Source: Tetranychus cinnabarinus (taxonomy: Eukaryota; Arthropoda; Arachnida; Trombidiformes; Tetranychidae). From it: a stretch of 64,000 bases of DNA. The notes under the pieces are model-generated. The model ran no database searches and was not told where the DNA came from. It worked only from the letters and a program-made list of their open reading frames with translations. Shown here in pieces: positions 13,094-25,037 of this stretch. How positions within the stretch are numbered: position 1 is the stretch's first letter; each line of letters starts with the position of its first letter. The stretch is taken from assembly GCA_022266195.1 (NCBI GenBank), contig WHVY01000001.1:21266001-21330000 (forward strand). The letters are read 5' to 3'. Position numbers and translations under genes: made by a program.

Positions 13094-14793
13094 TCAGCTA
13101 TTGTTCAACTCAGCCAAAACGTTGTGTAATCGATCAATGAAGATATCGTTGTGATTTTTGTTGAACGTAAGTGTTGTTCTAACTCTTAGTGCAGCGGCTC
13201 CTGATCCCCCACAATGGATACCTTTGAGGTGAAGACGTTTAATCACTTCATTCCTCAATTCAGGTGTTACAAAATCAATAGCGCAAAAGGTTCCCACTCC
13301 TCGTGATCGTGATACTAAGTCAGGGAAACGAGTTTCAGCCTCCTTCAATCCTTTCAACATTTCTTTTCCAGTTTCTTTGACCGACTCGAGTAAATTATCT
13401 CTTTTGATAACCTTAATTACTCGTTCAAGGAGAGCTAATTTCGATGGATCTCCAAGCCAAGTATTAAATATTCGAAAACCTTGGTCTGGTCGAAGATGTG
13501 CTTTGTAGAAATAACCTCCAGTCAACATTTTCTTACTGAATGTAACTATATCTGGTGGATTATCGAGTTCCCAATGTTCATGAGCCCAAAACTTACCGGT
13601 AGGCCCACATCCAGTTTGAACCTGTATCGATGGATAAATCATACCATTAGTAACTGAAGTGAAATTATTAGATTGCTGTTCATGTAGTAGTAAATGAAAC
13701 ATTCATGTGACACAAGAGCAATGGTTGAAGCGCAATGTAAAATCGCTGTTAGGTAGAAGGAGCAAAAAATTGTGAAAATTACCTCATCACAAATAAAAAC
13801 AACCTGCTGAGACTTGGCAATCTTTTGTAGTTGGTTAAAGAAATATTTAGAGCCATGATTATCTCCTCCTTCCCCTTGAATCGGTTCAACAATGAGTCCA
13901 GCAACTGGACGACCTTTTCTATTGAATCTCTCGATCAAATCTTGGATTTCTTCAAGACATTGGTCATCTGTGGCTTTGTTTTCACGCTCATTATCTTCTA
14001 ACGGATATCTATAAATTGGAAAAGGAGCAATGGGCCAATCGAACGAAGGGACATCCAATTTATGGATATATTTGGAATGAGTTAAACTTAAAGCTCCAAA
14101 AGTTCGTCCGTGAAATCCATGTTTAAAAGACAATATGGTAAGATATGGTGATCCAGGATACTGGTTGGCTAAACATGAATCCATCTCTTCTCGCGTCACT
14201 TCTCGACCGTCACGGATTCGGGTTTGATACCAGAAAAAGGCTGCTTTCATAGCATTTTCAACTGAACAAGAACCACAAGCCATTGTTTGAACCTCGTTCA
14301 AACCTGGTGGAGCGACTGAAAGTAAAGAAGCTCGAAGTCTATCAACTAGATCTTTTGGAGGTAAAATACCAAGAGCAGGTCTATTGATGAAAGCAGAAGT
14401 ATTTGCTGGATCTCGAAGAGCTTCAATTAAAGCTGGATGATTGTAACCCAATGGAATGGATGATATTTGTGAATAAATGTCCAGGAAAAGATTCCCATCA
14501 GCGTCACATAAATAATTACCGATAGATGATTCATAGTCAACGAACAATTGTATTGGACTGGCCAATTGAATGGTATTCAGTTCTTTTATCAGCTCAATCG
14601 ACTTCGGTCCTGGAACAGTTGATGTTCGTATCAATGGCTCTTTAGGTTCATTGACTATGTCAACATCATTTGTCGCTGTTGCTGTAGCTGTGTGTTTACC
14701 TCGGCGAAATAAGTTGACGAAAAGGTTTCCATCACAGTTTGTGGCACGTTTAGCTGCAGCAGCAAATACATTGAGGTTACTTGATCTAACCAT
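13094..14793 (-). CDS. ABAT: 4-aminobutyrate (beta-alanine) aminotransferase, mitochondrial
   Basis: Two exons on the minus strand, 14793-13783 and 13621-13094, joined in phase 0 within the motif ICDE|VQTGCGPTGKFWAHEHW, give 512 residues (human ABAT 500). The protein is a class III pyridoxal-phosphate aminotransferase. The first 33 residues are basic and Ala/Ser-rich, like a mitochondrial presequence. ACGSCSVENAMK lies near residue 180, SFKHGFHGRTFGALS near 235, GLIVEPIQGEGGD near 305, and TFSKKML with the cofactor lysine at 367/368, followed by RIFNTWLGDPSK. The enzyme transaminates GABA to succinic semialdehyde and beta-alanine to malonic semialdehyde in the matrix. It lies between panB and the panB fragment; beta-alanine is the other precursor of pantothenate. 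An ORF reading through the donor site would give a false C-terminus. Confidence 0.95.
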
Positions 14794-16093
14794 TGAACTG
14801 GCTTTGTAATGACCAGTTTAATTATACGTTTTCTTTTATCCGTCTCAGAATTATATTATCAAAGGAAAACTGGTAAATGAAGTAATATTGAAACAGGGAA
14901 CAATAATAAAATAAATATAGAGTAAAGATTTCGTGATGTTTTCAATGTAATAAACCAGTTTCTCGTATTCTCAACAGCCTTGGTATACATTCATTTTTCT
15001 GTCTACCTTCATTTTTGTTGATGAATCGCAAAGATTTTGTTGGTAAAGGAGATTTTATTTTGCTTTGACTGGAAAATCTGGGAAATATCAAAAATTGAAT
15101 CGGTGCTTTGCGTTGGTAATATTTTGGCTATTCAAGAAATGCTGGGAATGAATATCGGTTTTAAGCCAAAATTTTTGAAAACCTTTGCTAATTTAGAGGA
15201 AGATATCAGAAACGCTGTTAATCGTTACTGTGAAGAAGTCGATAATGGAACCAGTGAACCAATTTAATTTTTTGAGATGTGAAGCTTAAACGGCATTTAT
15301 CAGTGTTAATTTAATAATTTTAAAATAGCAATTACCTGTTTGAATATTATTAACTTTAATGTCGTTACTTAAAATATCGATACTATTGATAATAGTATTG
15401 ACTAAAAACTATCATACTTAATATGAGACCCCTGGGAAAAAAACATTTGAAAGATTTGATCTTTCCTATTAATCTTCACTTTTCTTGTTTAAATTAAAAT
15501 TAACTTTCACTATTAATTGTAAAGTTATCAATGATTATTCTTTAATTGCTTTGGAAGATTTGATAGATTTTATACATTTTTTATCAACATTCCCTTCAAA
15601 GTAAGTATTGTAATCTGACTCGTTAAACTTATTCTGTACTCCTTGACAACTGTTCAATTGTTTTATTCGTAATCATTTTTTTTGTTATTATCAATCACAA
15701 CTTCTAACTAGTTTCAATTTTAACTGTGCTTTTAAGATTTTCGATATTCTTAGCATAAACATTAAGTTTTGATTAGTTTAATTTGTGGCACCGTCTTTTA
15801 CTAACGAGTCAAAAAGATTTATAATCAACGTTGATTATTTTCTAAACAAGAGTTCTCATTTATTTTTCCTTCCAAGAAGTTAATCAACTTAGTGATCTTG
15901 AATCATGATTCGAGTTTGAAAATTTGATCATAAAATTGCTTTTGTCAAGTGGTAAGTTTATCATCATACTCTGATTTCTAACTTGTAACTAATTTCATAT
16001 TTTTACAGCTTTAATTTTTCCAGTGATTGATGAGAGACAAGATAGTGTCGTAGTGATTTTTTGCAACAAGTATTTGGAGTTAAAAAGATAAAA
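14794..16093. other. Intergenic region between ABAT and BCKDHB
   Basis: Apart from the panB fragment at 15101-15563 I see no coding sequence. A plausible 5' UTR intron of the following gene runs from GTAAGT at about 15957 to TTTTACAG ending at about 16009. Confidence 0.45.
15101..15563 (+). pseudogene. Duplicated 3' end of panB (last 51 codons plus 3' flank)
   Basis: From about 15101 this segment aligns with panB from about 12214 onward. The first 40 bp are decayed, with substitutions and a deletion of about 10 bp. Then 15139-15269 is identical to 12257-12387 (131 bp), covering the last 42 codons and the stop. Beyond the stop, similarity continues to about 15563 with roughly one difference per ten bases and several gaps, and the AATAAA of panB has become AATGAT. 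The catalytic two thirds of PanB are absent, so this cannot be a working enzyme. An open frame from 15037 extends it upstream, but those residues resemble nothing. It may be the remnant of a tandem copy; ABAT now separates the two. Confidence 0.85.
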
Positions 16094-17269
16094 ATGCTGA
16101 GCGTTTTTGCCCCGCGTATTTTACAAATGAGCCAAAAAATGCGTTCTCGATTGATTGTGCGGAACTCGGCTCATTTCAATTACTATCCTGATACAGTTGC
16201 TGCCTCTGAAGGAGAAACCAATCGAATGAATTTATTTCAAGCAATCAACAACTCCTTAGATTTAGCCTTAACTAATAATTCTAGTGCTCTAATATTCGGT
16301 GAAGATGTTGCCTTTGGTGGAGTTTTTCGCTGTACAATCGGACTACAAGACAAACATGGGAAAGAACGAGTATTTAATACTCCTTTATGTGAACAAGGTA
16401 TTGTTGGATTCGGGATTGGATTAGCTGCAGCTGGAGCAACTGCTATTGCAGAGATACAATTTGCAGATTACATTTTTCCAGCATTCGATCAAATTCTCAA
16501 TGAAGGTAAGGTCTAACAAGTATTTTCAAATAACAAACCTCTATACTCTTGATTAATTTATATTTTCAACATTTATACAGCAAGCAAGTTTCGTTATCGT
16601 GCTGGTAATCAATTTGACTGTGGTGCTTTAACTATTCGTGCACCTTGTGGAGCTGTAGGCCATGGAGCTTTATATCATTCTCAAAGTGTTGAATCATTTT
16701 TCGCTCATATTCCCGGAATAAAAATTGTGATCCCAAGAGGGCCAATACAAGCCAAAGGACTATTAATGAGTTGTATTGAAGATAAGAATCCTTGTATATT
16801 TTTTGAGCCGAAAATTCTTTACCGAGCTGCAGTTGAACAAGTACCAATCAAAGAGTACAAAATACCCTTATCAAAAGCTGAAGTTGTCGTGGAAGGCGAT
16901 GATGTTACACTGATTGGATGGGGAACTCAAGTCCACGTTTTACATGAAGTTTGTCAAATGGCTCAAGACAGTTTAAACATTTCGTGTGAACTAATTGATT
17001 TACAGACAATCGTTCCTTGGGACCGTGAGACTGTTCGAAACTCTGTAAAGAAAACAGGAAGAGTATTAATTGCTCATGAAGCACCATTGACTGGAGGTTT
17101 TGGCGCTGAGATTGCGGCCACTATTCAACAAGAATGTTTTCTTCACTTGGAAGCTCCAATAAGTCGAGTAACTGGCTTTGATACTCCATTTCCTCACATT
17201 TATGAACCTTTCTATATCCCAGACAAATGGAGATGCCTTCACGCGCTTAAAAAATTGATCAACTTTTAA
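16094..17269 (+). CDS. BCKDHB: Branched-chain 2-oxoacid dehydrogenase E1 beta subunit
   Basis: Two exons, 16094-16505 and 16581-17269, separated by a 75-nt intron, encode 366 residues (human 392). The sequence tracks BCKDHB closely: MNLFQAINNSLD, IFGEDVAFGGVFRCT, NTPLCEQGIVGFGIG, AEIQFADYIFPAFDQI, GHGALYHSQS, GLLMSCIEDKNPCIFFEPK, WGTQVHVLHE, HEAPLTGGFGAEI, and FDTPFPHIYEPFYIPDKW near the C-terminus. The first 25 residues are basic without acidic residues, as expected for mitochondrial import. With E1 alpha the subunit forms the thiamine-diphosphate decarboxylase that commits the 2-oxoacids of valine, leucine and isoleucine to catabolism. It therefore competes for 2-oxoisovalerate, the substrate of the nearby PanB. 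I chose the ATG at 16094; the open frame upstream has only a near-cognate TTG. A probable 5' UTR intron precedes it. Confidence 0.95.
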
Positions 17270-17830
17270 GACATCGATTTACTCGTACCATGGTTCCTTT
17301 AACTGGTCTATTTTGGCTTCAATTTATGTGCCAAAATCTGATTAATTAGTAGTCCTTGCAATAGTGGCAATCCTATGACCAATCATGTTTTATAATGCAT
17401 ATTCAAACTATTGTTTAAATTTTTGTTAAAACTGATGGAATCAAATTTTCTACAATGGAGTTTCATCGCACATGAGTTTGGGAGACTTTTGTAAACTAGA
17501 AAATAATTAATTGGGGATTTTTGTTGAATTTTCATTGTTTATAATTGATTTCTATTTTCTCAAGATATTTTTTGTTGAAAACTAAACAGCAATGCCAACA
17601 TAACAAAATAAATTTATTTACGATACCAAACAATGTATCAATTATTGTTACAAAGTTACCTTCTAATTACACTATCAACAGTAATCCAATTAATACAACA
17701 TGGTTAAATAATTTTCCTCATAATTAAGATTCAATGTCATTACCATGAACTATTTCAGAAAAATAAGGGCTTAAATAGATACAATTTAACAAAATGACTG
17801 AAGCTCAACTCTCAGTGATCATTCAACAAG
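17270..17830. other. Intergenic gap with BCKDHB 3' flank
   Basis: AT-rich sequence without convincing genes. The 60-codon frame at 17545-17727 has an Asn-rich, low-complexity translation and I do not support it. Confidence 0.4.
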
Positions 17831-18157
17831 ATGAAGTTAACCAAAACTGTTTCCATTTTTTTACTTTGGTTAACAGTAAATTTGCTAAACAATCAAACAA
17901 ATTGTCAGCAAGATGAAACAGTCAATTTATCATGTCCGAGTTTATTAAACCTCATAAAAGGCTCAACGAATTCATCAGAAACGCCAACATTTGGAATCGC
18001 ATTCACAAGTTCCATTCTTCGGATTTACCTTTCATATGTTTATTATGTTTTATTGTGTCGCCAAGATTTTGATCCTTCAACCCTTCAACAATTAAATGAA
18101 AATTTCAAATCACCTCAACCAACGCAACTCGATCGTATCATCAGAAGCATTGGCTAA
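17831..18157 (+). CDS. Small putative secreted protein, unknown family
   Basis: A single-exon frame of 108 codons. It starts with a clear signal peptide: MKLTK, then the hydrophobic stretch VSIFLLWLTVNLL, with likely cleavage near NCQQ at residues 25-28. The mature part of about 80 residues has two cysteines (in LSCPS and LLCRQ), one hydrophobic segment rich in Tyr (residues about 62-77), and a polar C-terminus ending DRIIRSIG. I do not recognise the family and see no dibasic pairs typical of neuropeptide precursors. It lies between BCKDHB and a long gap. Support is only the signal peptide and frame length, so it could be chance or the first exon of something larger. Confidence 0.4.
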   Translation: MKLTKTVSIFLLWLTVNLLNNQTNCQQDETVNLSCPSLLNLIKGSTNSSETPTFGIAFTSSILRIYLSYVYYVLLCRQDFDPSTLQQLNENFKSPQPTQLDRIIRSIG

Positions 18158-20908
18158 ATTCACCCAAAACTGAATCCACTGAAAATGACTAAAGTGAATC
18201 CAAAACAGATTTTCCCTTTTTTTAATTCCTAAGCTTAAAAAATGTTCAAGCCTTACATGTAAGTATAAGTGAATGTAAATAACGTTTACTGATAATAAAA
18301 ATTGTAAACCATGAAACAATGTTGATTATTTTTACCAAATAAAATACATTCTCAGACTGAACGATAGTTTCATCGTTTTCCTTGGTTTTACCCTTTTGAT
18401 GCTCCATTTTTCTCATTATCATCTCAATGTTTATACTCATTTTATTGATTTGTTTACAGCGAGATGATAAAGAGGGGAAAGTGTGAGTAAAAGAAAGGGA
18501 AAAACAAAGATGAGATGAAGAGAGAGAGAGAGAGAGAGGAAGATCGTTAAGCAGTCTCAATGCACAATCCAATACAAGGTAAGTTATCTCAATTGATGCA
18601 ATATTCAGCTTCAACATCCTTTACCTAAAACCAGTGAATGTTACTGCGAACGGAAAAGGGATAAATCTTTGGAATTGTCAAACATAATCTCAATTCAATC
18701 AACTTGATTTAATTTAAACTGTTCAAACTTGGATCTATCAAACGGACCAACAACGGAAAGTCAACAAAAAGTCAACATTAACAACGTAAGAGCAAAAGTA
18801 TCTTTAACTAACCAGAATTTATCTCAAAATTTTAAACCTTTTCCCTTGCATTTTGAATGGTCATAATTACCTTTTGGTGAAATTACGTTCAACCAGTTAC
18901 AGTAATAGTTACAAATCAATCTACATTTCAACTTGAAATGATGATAAAATTATACTTTTGTCAAATCTGCTTCAACATCCATTTGGTCAAAAGGTTTCAT
19001 TTTCATTCCTTTTCCTAGTTCATCCTCATCACCATCATGACCTAGTTTCAATGTTCAAGTCAATGTTAAAGATGCTCCGAACAACTGGAAAATCGTGAAA
19101 ATTTCTTTCAGATTTCAGAAGATTTTGTTACAATAATTGTAACAGTCAATCAGATTATTGGGTTTACTCAGATTGTCACGATTTGCTTCTTATTTCATTG
19201 ATGAACATTAAACTTATCATTGGTAATACTGGCAATAATCATAGTAACAATCATACTTCAAATCTTAATAATAATCATAAAAGTAATTAGTTTTTGGTGT
19301 CAAAATAATATACTTGAATGATACTCTTAAACATACTAACTGTTATTAACTGTTTTTACAATTGACTGTTGGTTTTATAATTCAAATCAAATGATAGACT
19401 GAGAAAAGAGCGCCAAATCATTGGCTATTCAATTAGATTATTGTAATTTAATTTAGTCCAACTTATCAAGTTACTCCAAAAAATTGGTTTCACAGTTGTT
19501 GTCACTTTGATTTGACAATGTTGAATGATAGATTATGAATACAAATTGTTTTAGTTGTTTTGATCATGAATAGACACGCAACTTGTAATAGACTTGGTTA
19601 CATGATAATGTAACAATGACGTGGTTAAATACAGATCGAGAAAATCAGGTTAATTGTATTGAATGATTGCTTTATAATTTGCTGAACTAGACTTTGCAAG
19701 CTTTTAACATTTTCAAGCCTTGTCATTGAAACATTCATATTTATGTGTAACTTATCAATTAGTGATACCAATCGCTCCATGTAAACATATTAAGATGTTC
19801 ATGTCTCTGAATTTGTGTTTACATCTTTATTTAACTCTTTTTGTCACCTTGATTCACAGATGATTTGATATGGCACATTTTGAGGATATATTGGTTATTA
19901 CCTAGCGATTTGATTTGTTGCCCATCCTGTTGATAGTAAAGGGTTGAGAAAATTGGTTTTAAATGATTTACTATTTCAGTATTGAAATGAAATTCAATCA
20001 TTTTCAAGTTGATCTTCCAGACGTTTTAACTTAATCGATCTTATCAACTTGATTGCATTTTTCAACCAATGAAGCTTTATGAAAATCAGCTTAATAGAGA
20101 TTAGTTATTTACAGAGCATTTAGATTCTAACCTTGGCCCTTTTCTTATTGGGTTTCTGTACTATTTTGGTCATTGGTAGGCTCAACTATTTGTCTTCATG
20201 ATATTGTTATATTTAATCTTGAAATGGAATATAGAAATTACAGAAATTAGTTTACATCGGAATAATCAATATTGAATGGACTATTACATGTTATTAGAAT
20301 GAGTAATTGTGATTTTCAAGGGAAATTAAATGTTTGCCATTGATTTTACTTGCATTGACCAATGTTAACCATTTTGTAATGCATTTTTGGGTTGATCGAT
20401 TCATAATGAAAGATAAATAGGTTATTAACTATGAGCACATCTATGTGTTTAAAACTAAAGGTGTATTGGGTCATAATTATGTTTATATCAGTTAATTTGT
20501 CTTGTATTTATCATGATATCGATGCAGAAAATACAAAGAGACAATCAAAAAGATACATTAGACTTGAATTTACCGTTAAAATGGGTTGAGTGATGTTTAA
20601 TTTTGAAAATTTAACATTGAGTTACAATGGTCAACTAAGCATGAAATTATTAATAAAATTAAGTGTAATGTGTTGTTTAATACAGCTGTATGGACTGTAA
20701 TAGGAAAATTTTCAGCATTTACTATTGTTATTAATATTCATTTCAGGTCTTTAGTTAGTAAATGAAATTAAAGGTGTAGATTGAATTTAGTACAAATTTT
20801 CCAGAATAGATTGTCAACCATCAATGTGTATCCTTTGTAGATTAATTGACAAGAGTTTCATGGGTGATTTTATTAATAATTTTTTATTTTTAATTTTACA
20901 GTTGAATC
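18158..20908. other. Long AT-rich gap, probably 5' UTR intron and promoter of TPPP
   Basis: No coding exon is evident over 2.7 kb. A TTTTACAG acceptor ends just before TTGAATC and the TPPP start codon at 20909, so part of this gap is probably a 5' UTR intron. An (AG)n microsatellite occupies 18519-18538. Confidence 0.5.
18519..18538. repeat. (AG)n microsatellite
   Basis: Ten uninterrupted AG units inside a purine-rich stretch. Confidence 0.9.
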
Positions 20909-21781
20909 ATGACTGACGCGGACTCTAGACCCATCTCTGTATCATCAGAGGCACAATTAAGTCCATCTCCAAACCCACCAACATCACCAACCAATCTTGA
21001 TAATAACAATAATGTAACATCAACTTCACCTTCACCCGATAATCCATTTGAATCAAATTTTCGTTCATTTGCCAAATTTGGCGATTCCAAAAGTACCGGA
21101 GAGGCAATTACACTGTCAAATAGCGATAAATGGTTCAAACAAGCAAAGGTTATTGATGGCAAAAAAATAACAACTGTTGACACTGGCATTTATTTCAAAA
21201 AGATTGCCAAGTAAGTGCAGTCATTCAGCGCCTAAATATCTTGACTACCTTATTAAAGGCCTGTTAAAAACCTTTCCTTATTAAGAGCAACACCTTTTAG
21301 ATCCTTTACTGATTTACAGTTTTTACTTCACTAAATTTCAACCTAATCAATGTAATTTTTCATATTAATTCACAATTACAATACAGAACCAAAAAGGCGT
21401 TAAATTTGAAGGAATACGTAAAATTTTTGGAAGAAATCGCTAAAAATAAGAAGATCGATGTCAGTGAAATTAAACAAAAATTATCATCTAGTGGACCACC
21501 AGCAACAACCAAGACAACAGTAAGTTGATTATCATTTTACTTTAACTGTTTTAGACAAATTAATACAATTTTCTGTTTGTAATTACTTAATTTTCCAGAC
21601 TGCAGCTTGTTCTGCCGCTGTTGCGAGATTAACTGACCACACAAAATACACTGGAACTCATAAGCAACGCTTTGACGAAACTGGTAAAGGTCGAGGTAAA
21701 ATTGGACGTGTAGATCCACCTAAAGATACTGGTTATGTTCAAGGTTTCCAAGAGGCTGTAGTTGAGCAAAGTGCTCATTAG
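20909..21781 (+). CDS. TPPP: Tubulin polymerization-promoting protein (p25-alpha family)
   Basis: Three exons, 20909-21210, 21387-21519 and 21599-21781, phases checked, give 205 residues. Residues 1-45 are Ser/Pro/Asn-rich and probably disordered, like the N-terminal tail of long TPPPs. The p25-alpha core starts near residue 48 (FESNFRSFAKFGD) and continues through KWFKQAKVIDGKKITTVDTG to the conserved C-terminal signature KYTGTHKQRFDETGKGRGKIGR at about 156-177. TPPP proteins bind tubulin, bundle microtubules and favour acetylated, stable arrays. An AATAAA signal lies at 21940-21945. BROX begins 476 bp downstream on the same strand. Confidence 0.93.
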
Positions 21782-21939
21782 ATTATGTTCATGGATACCT
21801 GAATCAATCGTCACTTATAAATCTAAAGAATCATTGCATTCCTAGTAACTTTTGTTTTTGTTTTGCCAATTCTGTGTTGATCAATTTATTCACAATTTTA
21901 CATTACAAACTTGTTTGATTGTATTCTGTTTCTGATTTT

Positions 21940-21945
21940 AATAAA
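21940..21945 (+). terminator. Putative poly(A) signal of TPPP
   Basis: AATAAA, 159 bp after the TPPP stop codon and followed by T-rich sequence. Confidence 0.6.
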
Positions 21946-22257
21946 GTTATGATTGATATTCATTATAAACTTTGAATTGTAGTGATTTATTGTTTATCTT
22001 ATTCATCAAATAAGTTGCTTATTGAAAAATATAAGTTCATTCTGTTCAAGGTTCCTGATTGTAATGATTTGTTGATTGCTCTGAGTCGTGTAAAAAGGTT
22101 TTTCATTTTGTTATTATCAACACACCTCACCAGATGATCATATGTTGCTCACTCTACCAGATGAAAACAACATTAAATTTATCTTTGAAATAAAATCTAA
22201 TTCTTTAACATGTTATTTAATTAATTTGAATTTTGGGATTATTCAATTTGTGTAATT

Positions 22258-24098
22258 ATGACCTTCTGGTTTCATAGGAATCCACTAAAATCCACCACTG
22301 CTGTACCGTTTGACCTAAAACTGGTAGCTACAAATGCAGAAGCTGTCAACATTTGCAAGTAAGTAGTAAATAAAAGTGACTCAACTCTGTTTATTGACTA
22401 ATGTCTGTTTTCTTATGGTTAAAACTCTTCCAATTCATACTAATTTAATCTAAATCACGATTTTACTTTCTTTTTATAGTGAACTCAGGAAGAACCGTAT
22501 CAAATTGATTGAAAATTTGTCAAACTTAGCCAGTGATGAAGAAGCTGTCCAATCATTGCTACATACCTATCTTGGCTTATTGCGAGGATTTATTGATAAT
22601 GCTGATACTAGTGCAGGAACTGACACAAGCAGATTAAGACATGTTTGTAAATTCAAATGGAGTCATTCAATGCTTGGCTCAAATATTATGTAAATTATTC
22701 AAAATGATATCTTTGGGTTCCATTTTTATTGATTTAATGTCATTTTTCTTCTACAGCTCTCAAAGCGATATGATGTATGAGTTTATCTCGATCAACCAAG
22801 AATATGCATTCTGGCTAATGAAAAAGGCAGCCATTCTAGCCCATCAAGAATCCCCAACTGATGAACAATTGAAAAAAATTCACCGAACTTCCCGAAAGTG
22901 TGTTGGTATTTTAGAGGAAATGAAGACTAATTACTTACCCCGATTGATTGATACTGGCACGAATGGTTCGGATCTTGATTTCAAAGTAATGGATGCCTAT
23001 ATTTCTCAGTGTATTGCCGAAGCTCAAGAAGGTAAAAACGCTTTATAGTCTTAAATTGACTTATATTGAAATGTCTGGAAACTGAGAATATAAATTGTTT
23101 TTCTCATTCTTTTGTATTAGTCACCATCTTTCGAGCTATTCAATTGAAACATTCACCTTCTTTGATTGCTGCCCTTACTCATGAAACCTCACAAAAATTC
23201 CTGGAAGCAGCTATGTCGATCAAAGCACTGGATATCACAAAGTTTGGTAAATGGATGCATTACTTTCAAATCAAATGTTGTTGCTACGATGCATTGGTAT
23301 GTAATCATCTAATTTTAGAAGCAATCAGAGAAAAACAAAGCTTCTGTGCATCAAACGATCTTAATTATTGATAAACTTATCTCACCAATATTAATCCACC
23401 AAAAAGCAATAATAATTCACTCTCAGAGATTGAATGTCAAAACATATTGATTCTCTTTTTAATTGTATTTACCATTTTTTCTTTAGACTTACAGCTTTTA
23501 TGGAGACAATTTACTCAATATGGAAAAAAGCGGTGAAGCTATTAGATGTTGTCAAGAAGCCATGAAAAGGATTGAAGTTTTGGCTCCATTAAGTAAAGAG
23601 TATTTTAAAATGAAAGGTTACGGAGTAGCTCCGAAGTCAGATCAAACCGGATTCTTTCAGCGCGTTAAAGCATGTCTTACACGAATCAAAGACAAATGTG
23701 AACGAGAAAACGGAATGATGTATGTTTAAACAAGAATCTATTTCTCTGTTTCATATTCTAATTATTTTTATCTCTTGTAGATATCACCAAAAAGTACATC
23801 CTGATCTTCCAAAACTTGACTTAAAGGCAACTCATGGAATTGTTGCTCCCGATAATTACATTATCCCTGAAATTAGCAGCCTCTGGACACCTTTTGCTTG
23901 TACAGCTTTTGACCTGACAGTTCCCTTGAGAGACTTATCTATCAAGGTAAATATTGTTCATTTATTTTAAGAATTGATGTTTAATAGCTTTTTTTTATCT
24001 TTTGCTAGGATAACAAGAAACCAAATGAAGATGGCCCTTCACCACCGAAAAGAAAAAGCAGTAAATCTAAAAATGATAAAAAGTCTCCGAAGACATAA
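22258..24098 (+). CDS. BROX: BRO1 domain-containing protein BROX
   Basis: Seven exons, 22258-22358, 22480-22689, 22757-23031, 23121-23296, 23487-23719, 23781-23946 and 24009-24098, joined in phase, give 416 residues (human 411). The start is set by the match of MTFWFHRNPLK to the family's MTHWFHRNPLK. Further agreement: KFKWSHSMLGS, EAQEVTIFRAIQLKHSPSLI, SGEAIRCCQEA, ENGMIYHQK and LKATHGIVAPDNY. BRO1 domains form a boomerang that binds CHMP4-type ESCRT-III; in mammals BROX acts at the nuclear envelope and membranes. The mammalian protein ends in a farnesylated CaaX box (CYIS). Here the last exon encodes a Lys/Ser-rich tail ending KKSPKT, with no C-terminal cysteine. Introns are 62-190 nt. Confidence 0.93.
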
Positions 24099-25037
24099 TC
24101 ATTTGAAGGCTTTGGCTAATGTTTTTAATACATTCCTTTATCAACTGTCAAGTCAAATATTTGAATCTTTTGTTAACTGCATTTTTGACTTATCAAGGAA
24201 GGAAAGCAGTATTTTGAAATTTTATAATATATAAAAATCAATTAAATTGTATCATAAATCATAATGATTGGGCTTTATTTGTTATTTGTGTGCTTCATAT
24301 ATGGCTAATGAACAAGAAATGAACAAGAAAATAATCATTTGTTTTCTCGGTAATTGTTCCTGTAATAAATACTCTTAGATTGATTTAAGATTGAATTTTG
24401 AATGATCACAAAATTGAGAACAGTTGATTTGTTGATTTTTCGTCTTTCTTCATCTTATTGAGATGGCAAATTGGAACTTGATGAGAATGAAATTTCCTTA
24501 TTCTTTTCAATTTCATTTTTGTCATGATTTGTAGGGAACATTTACCACGCCAAATCTTTGTAATTTTGGTAAAGAAAGATTAGATATTTGATAACATTAA
24601 AACAAATAAAGAAGTTCTCGCGTAGTTGATTCAGTTTCATAAAGATCAATCAGGAAATATTACATGCATGATAACAGTTCTTTTGTAAACTAAAAAATTG
24701 CTTTTCTTTCCAAATTGACTTCCAACACATTTGAGTTCACAATGGAAGTAGAAAATGGCCATTCAGTGTATTCGCTTGATAATTGTATCTCCAGCACTTT
24801 TATTTTTGTTTTGATGTTATGATTTTGAGTCTGATTACCCCTCTGTTGGCTGATTACGAGAAAACTTCAAATTGTTAAAATTGATTTTGCTTCATTTATA
24901 CGAGGATGGAAGCGGAAAGGAAAATAAACAAATGACTTGTGATTTCGTGTATGGCTTGGGAACGTTTCTTTGTTTCCACTAAAAAAAATTAAAATGGAAT
25001 CATCTTTTTATGGGCAGTCCGGTAAATTGTGAGTATA
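24099..25037. other. Tail-to-tail gap between BROX and ARL8
   Basis: AT-rich, with no coding sequence seen. It should hold both 3' UTRs. The frames here are short and lack family resemblance. Confidence 0.5.

Noticed and set aside
15037..15267. Short ORF containing the panB C-terminus as a gene
   Set aside because: It begins at a TTG, its upstream part resembles nothing, and all catalytic residues of PanB are missing; annotated as a pseudogene fragment.
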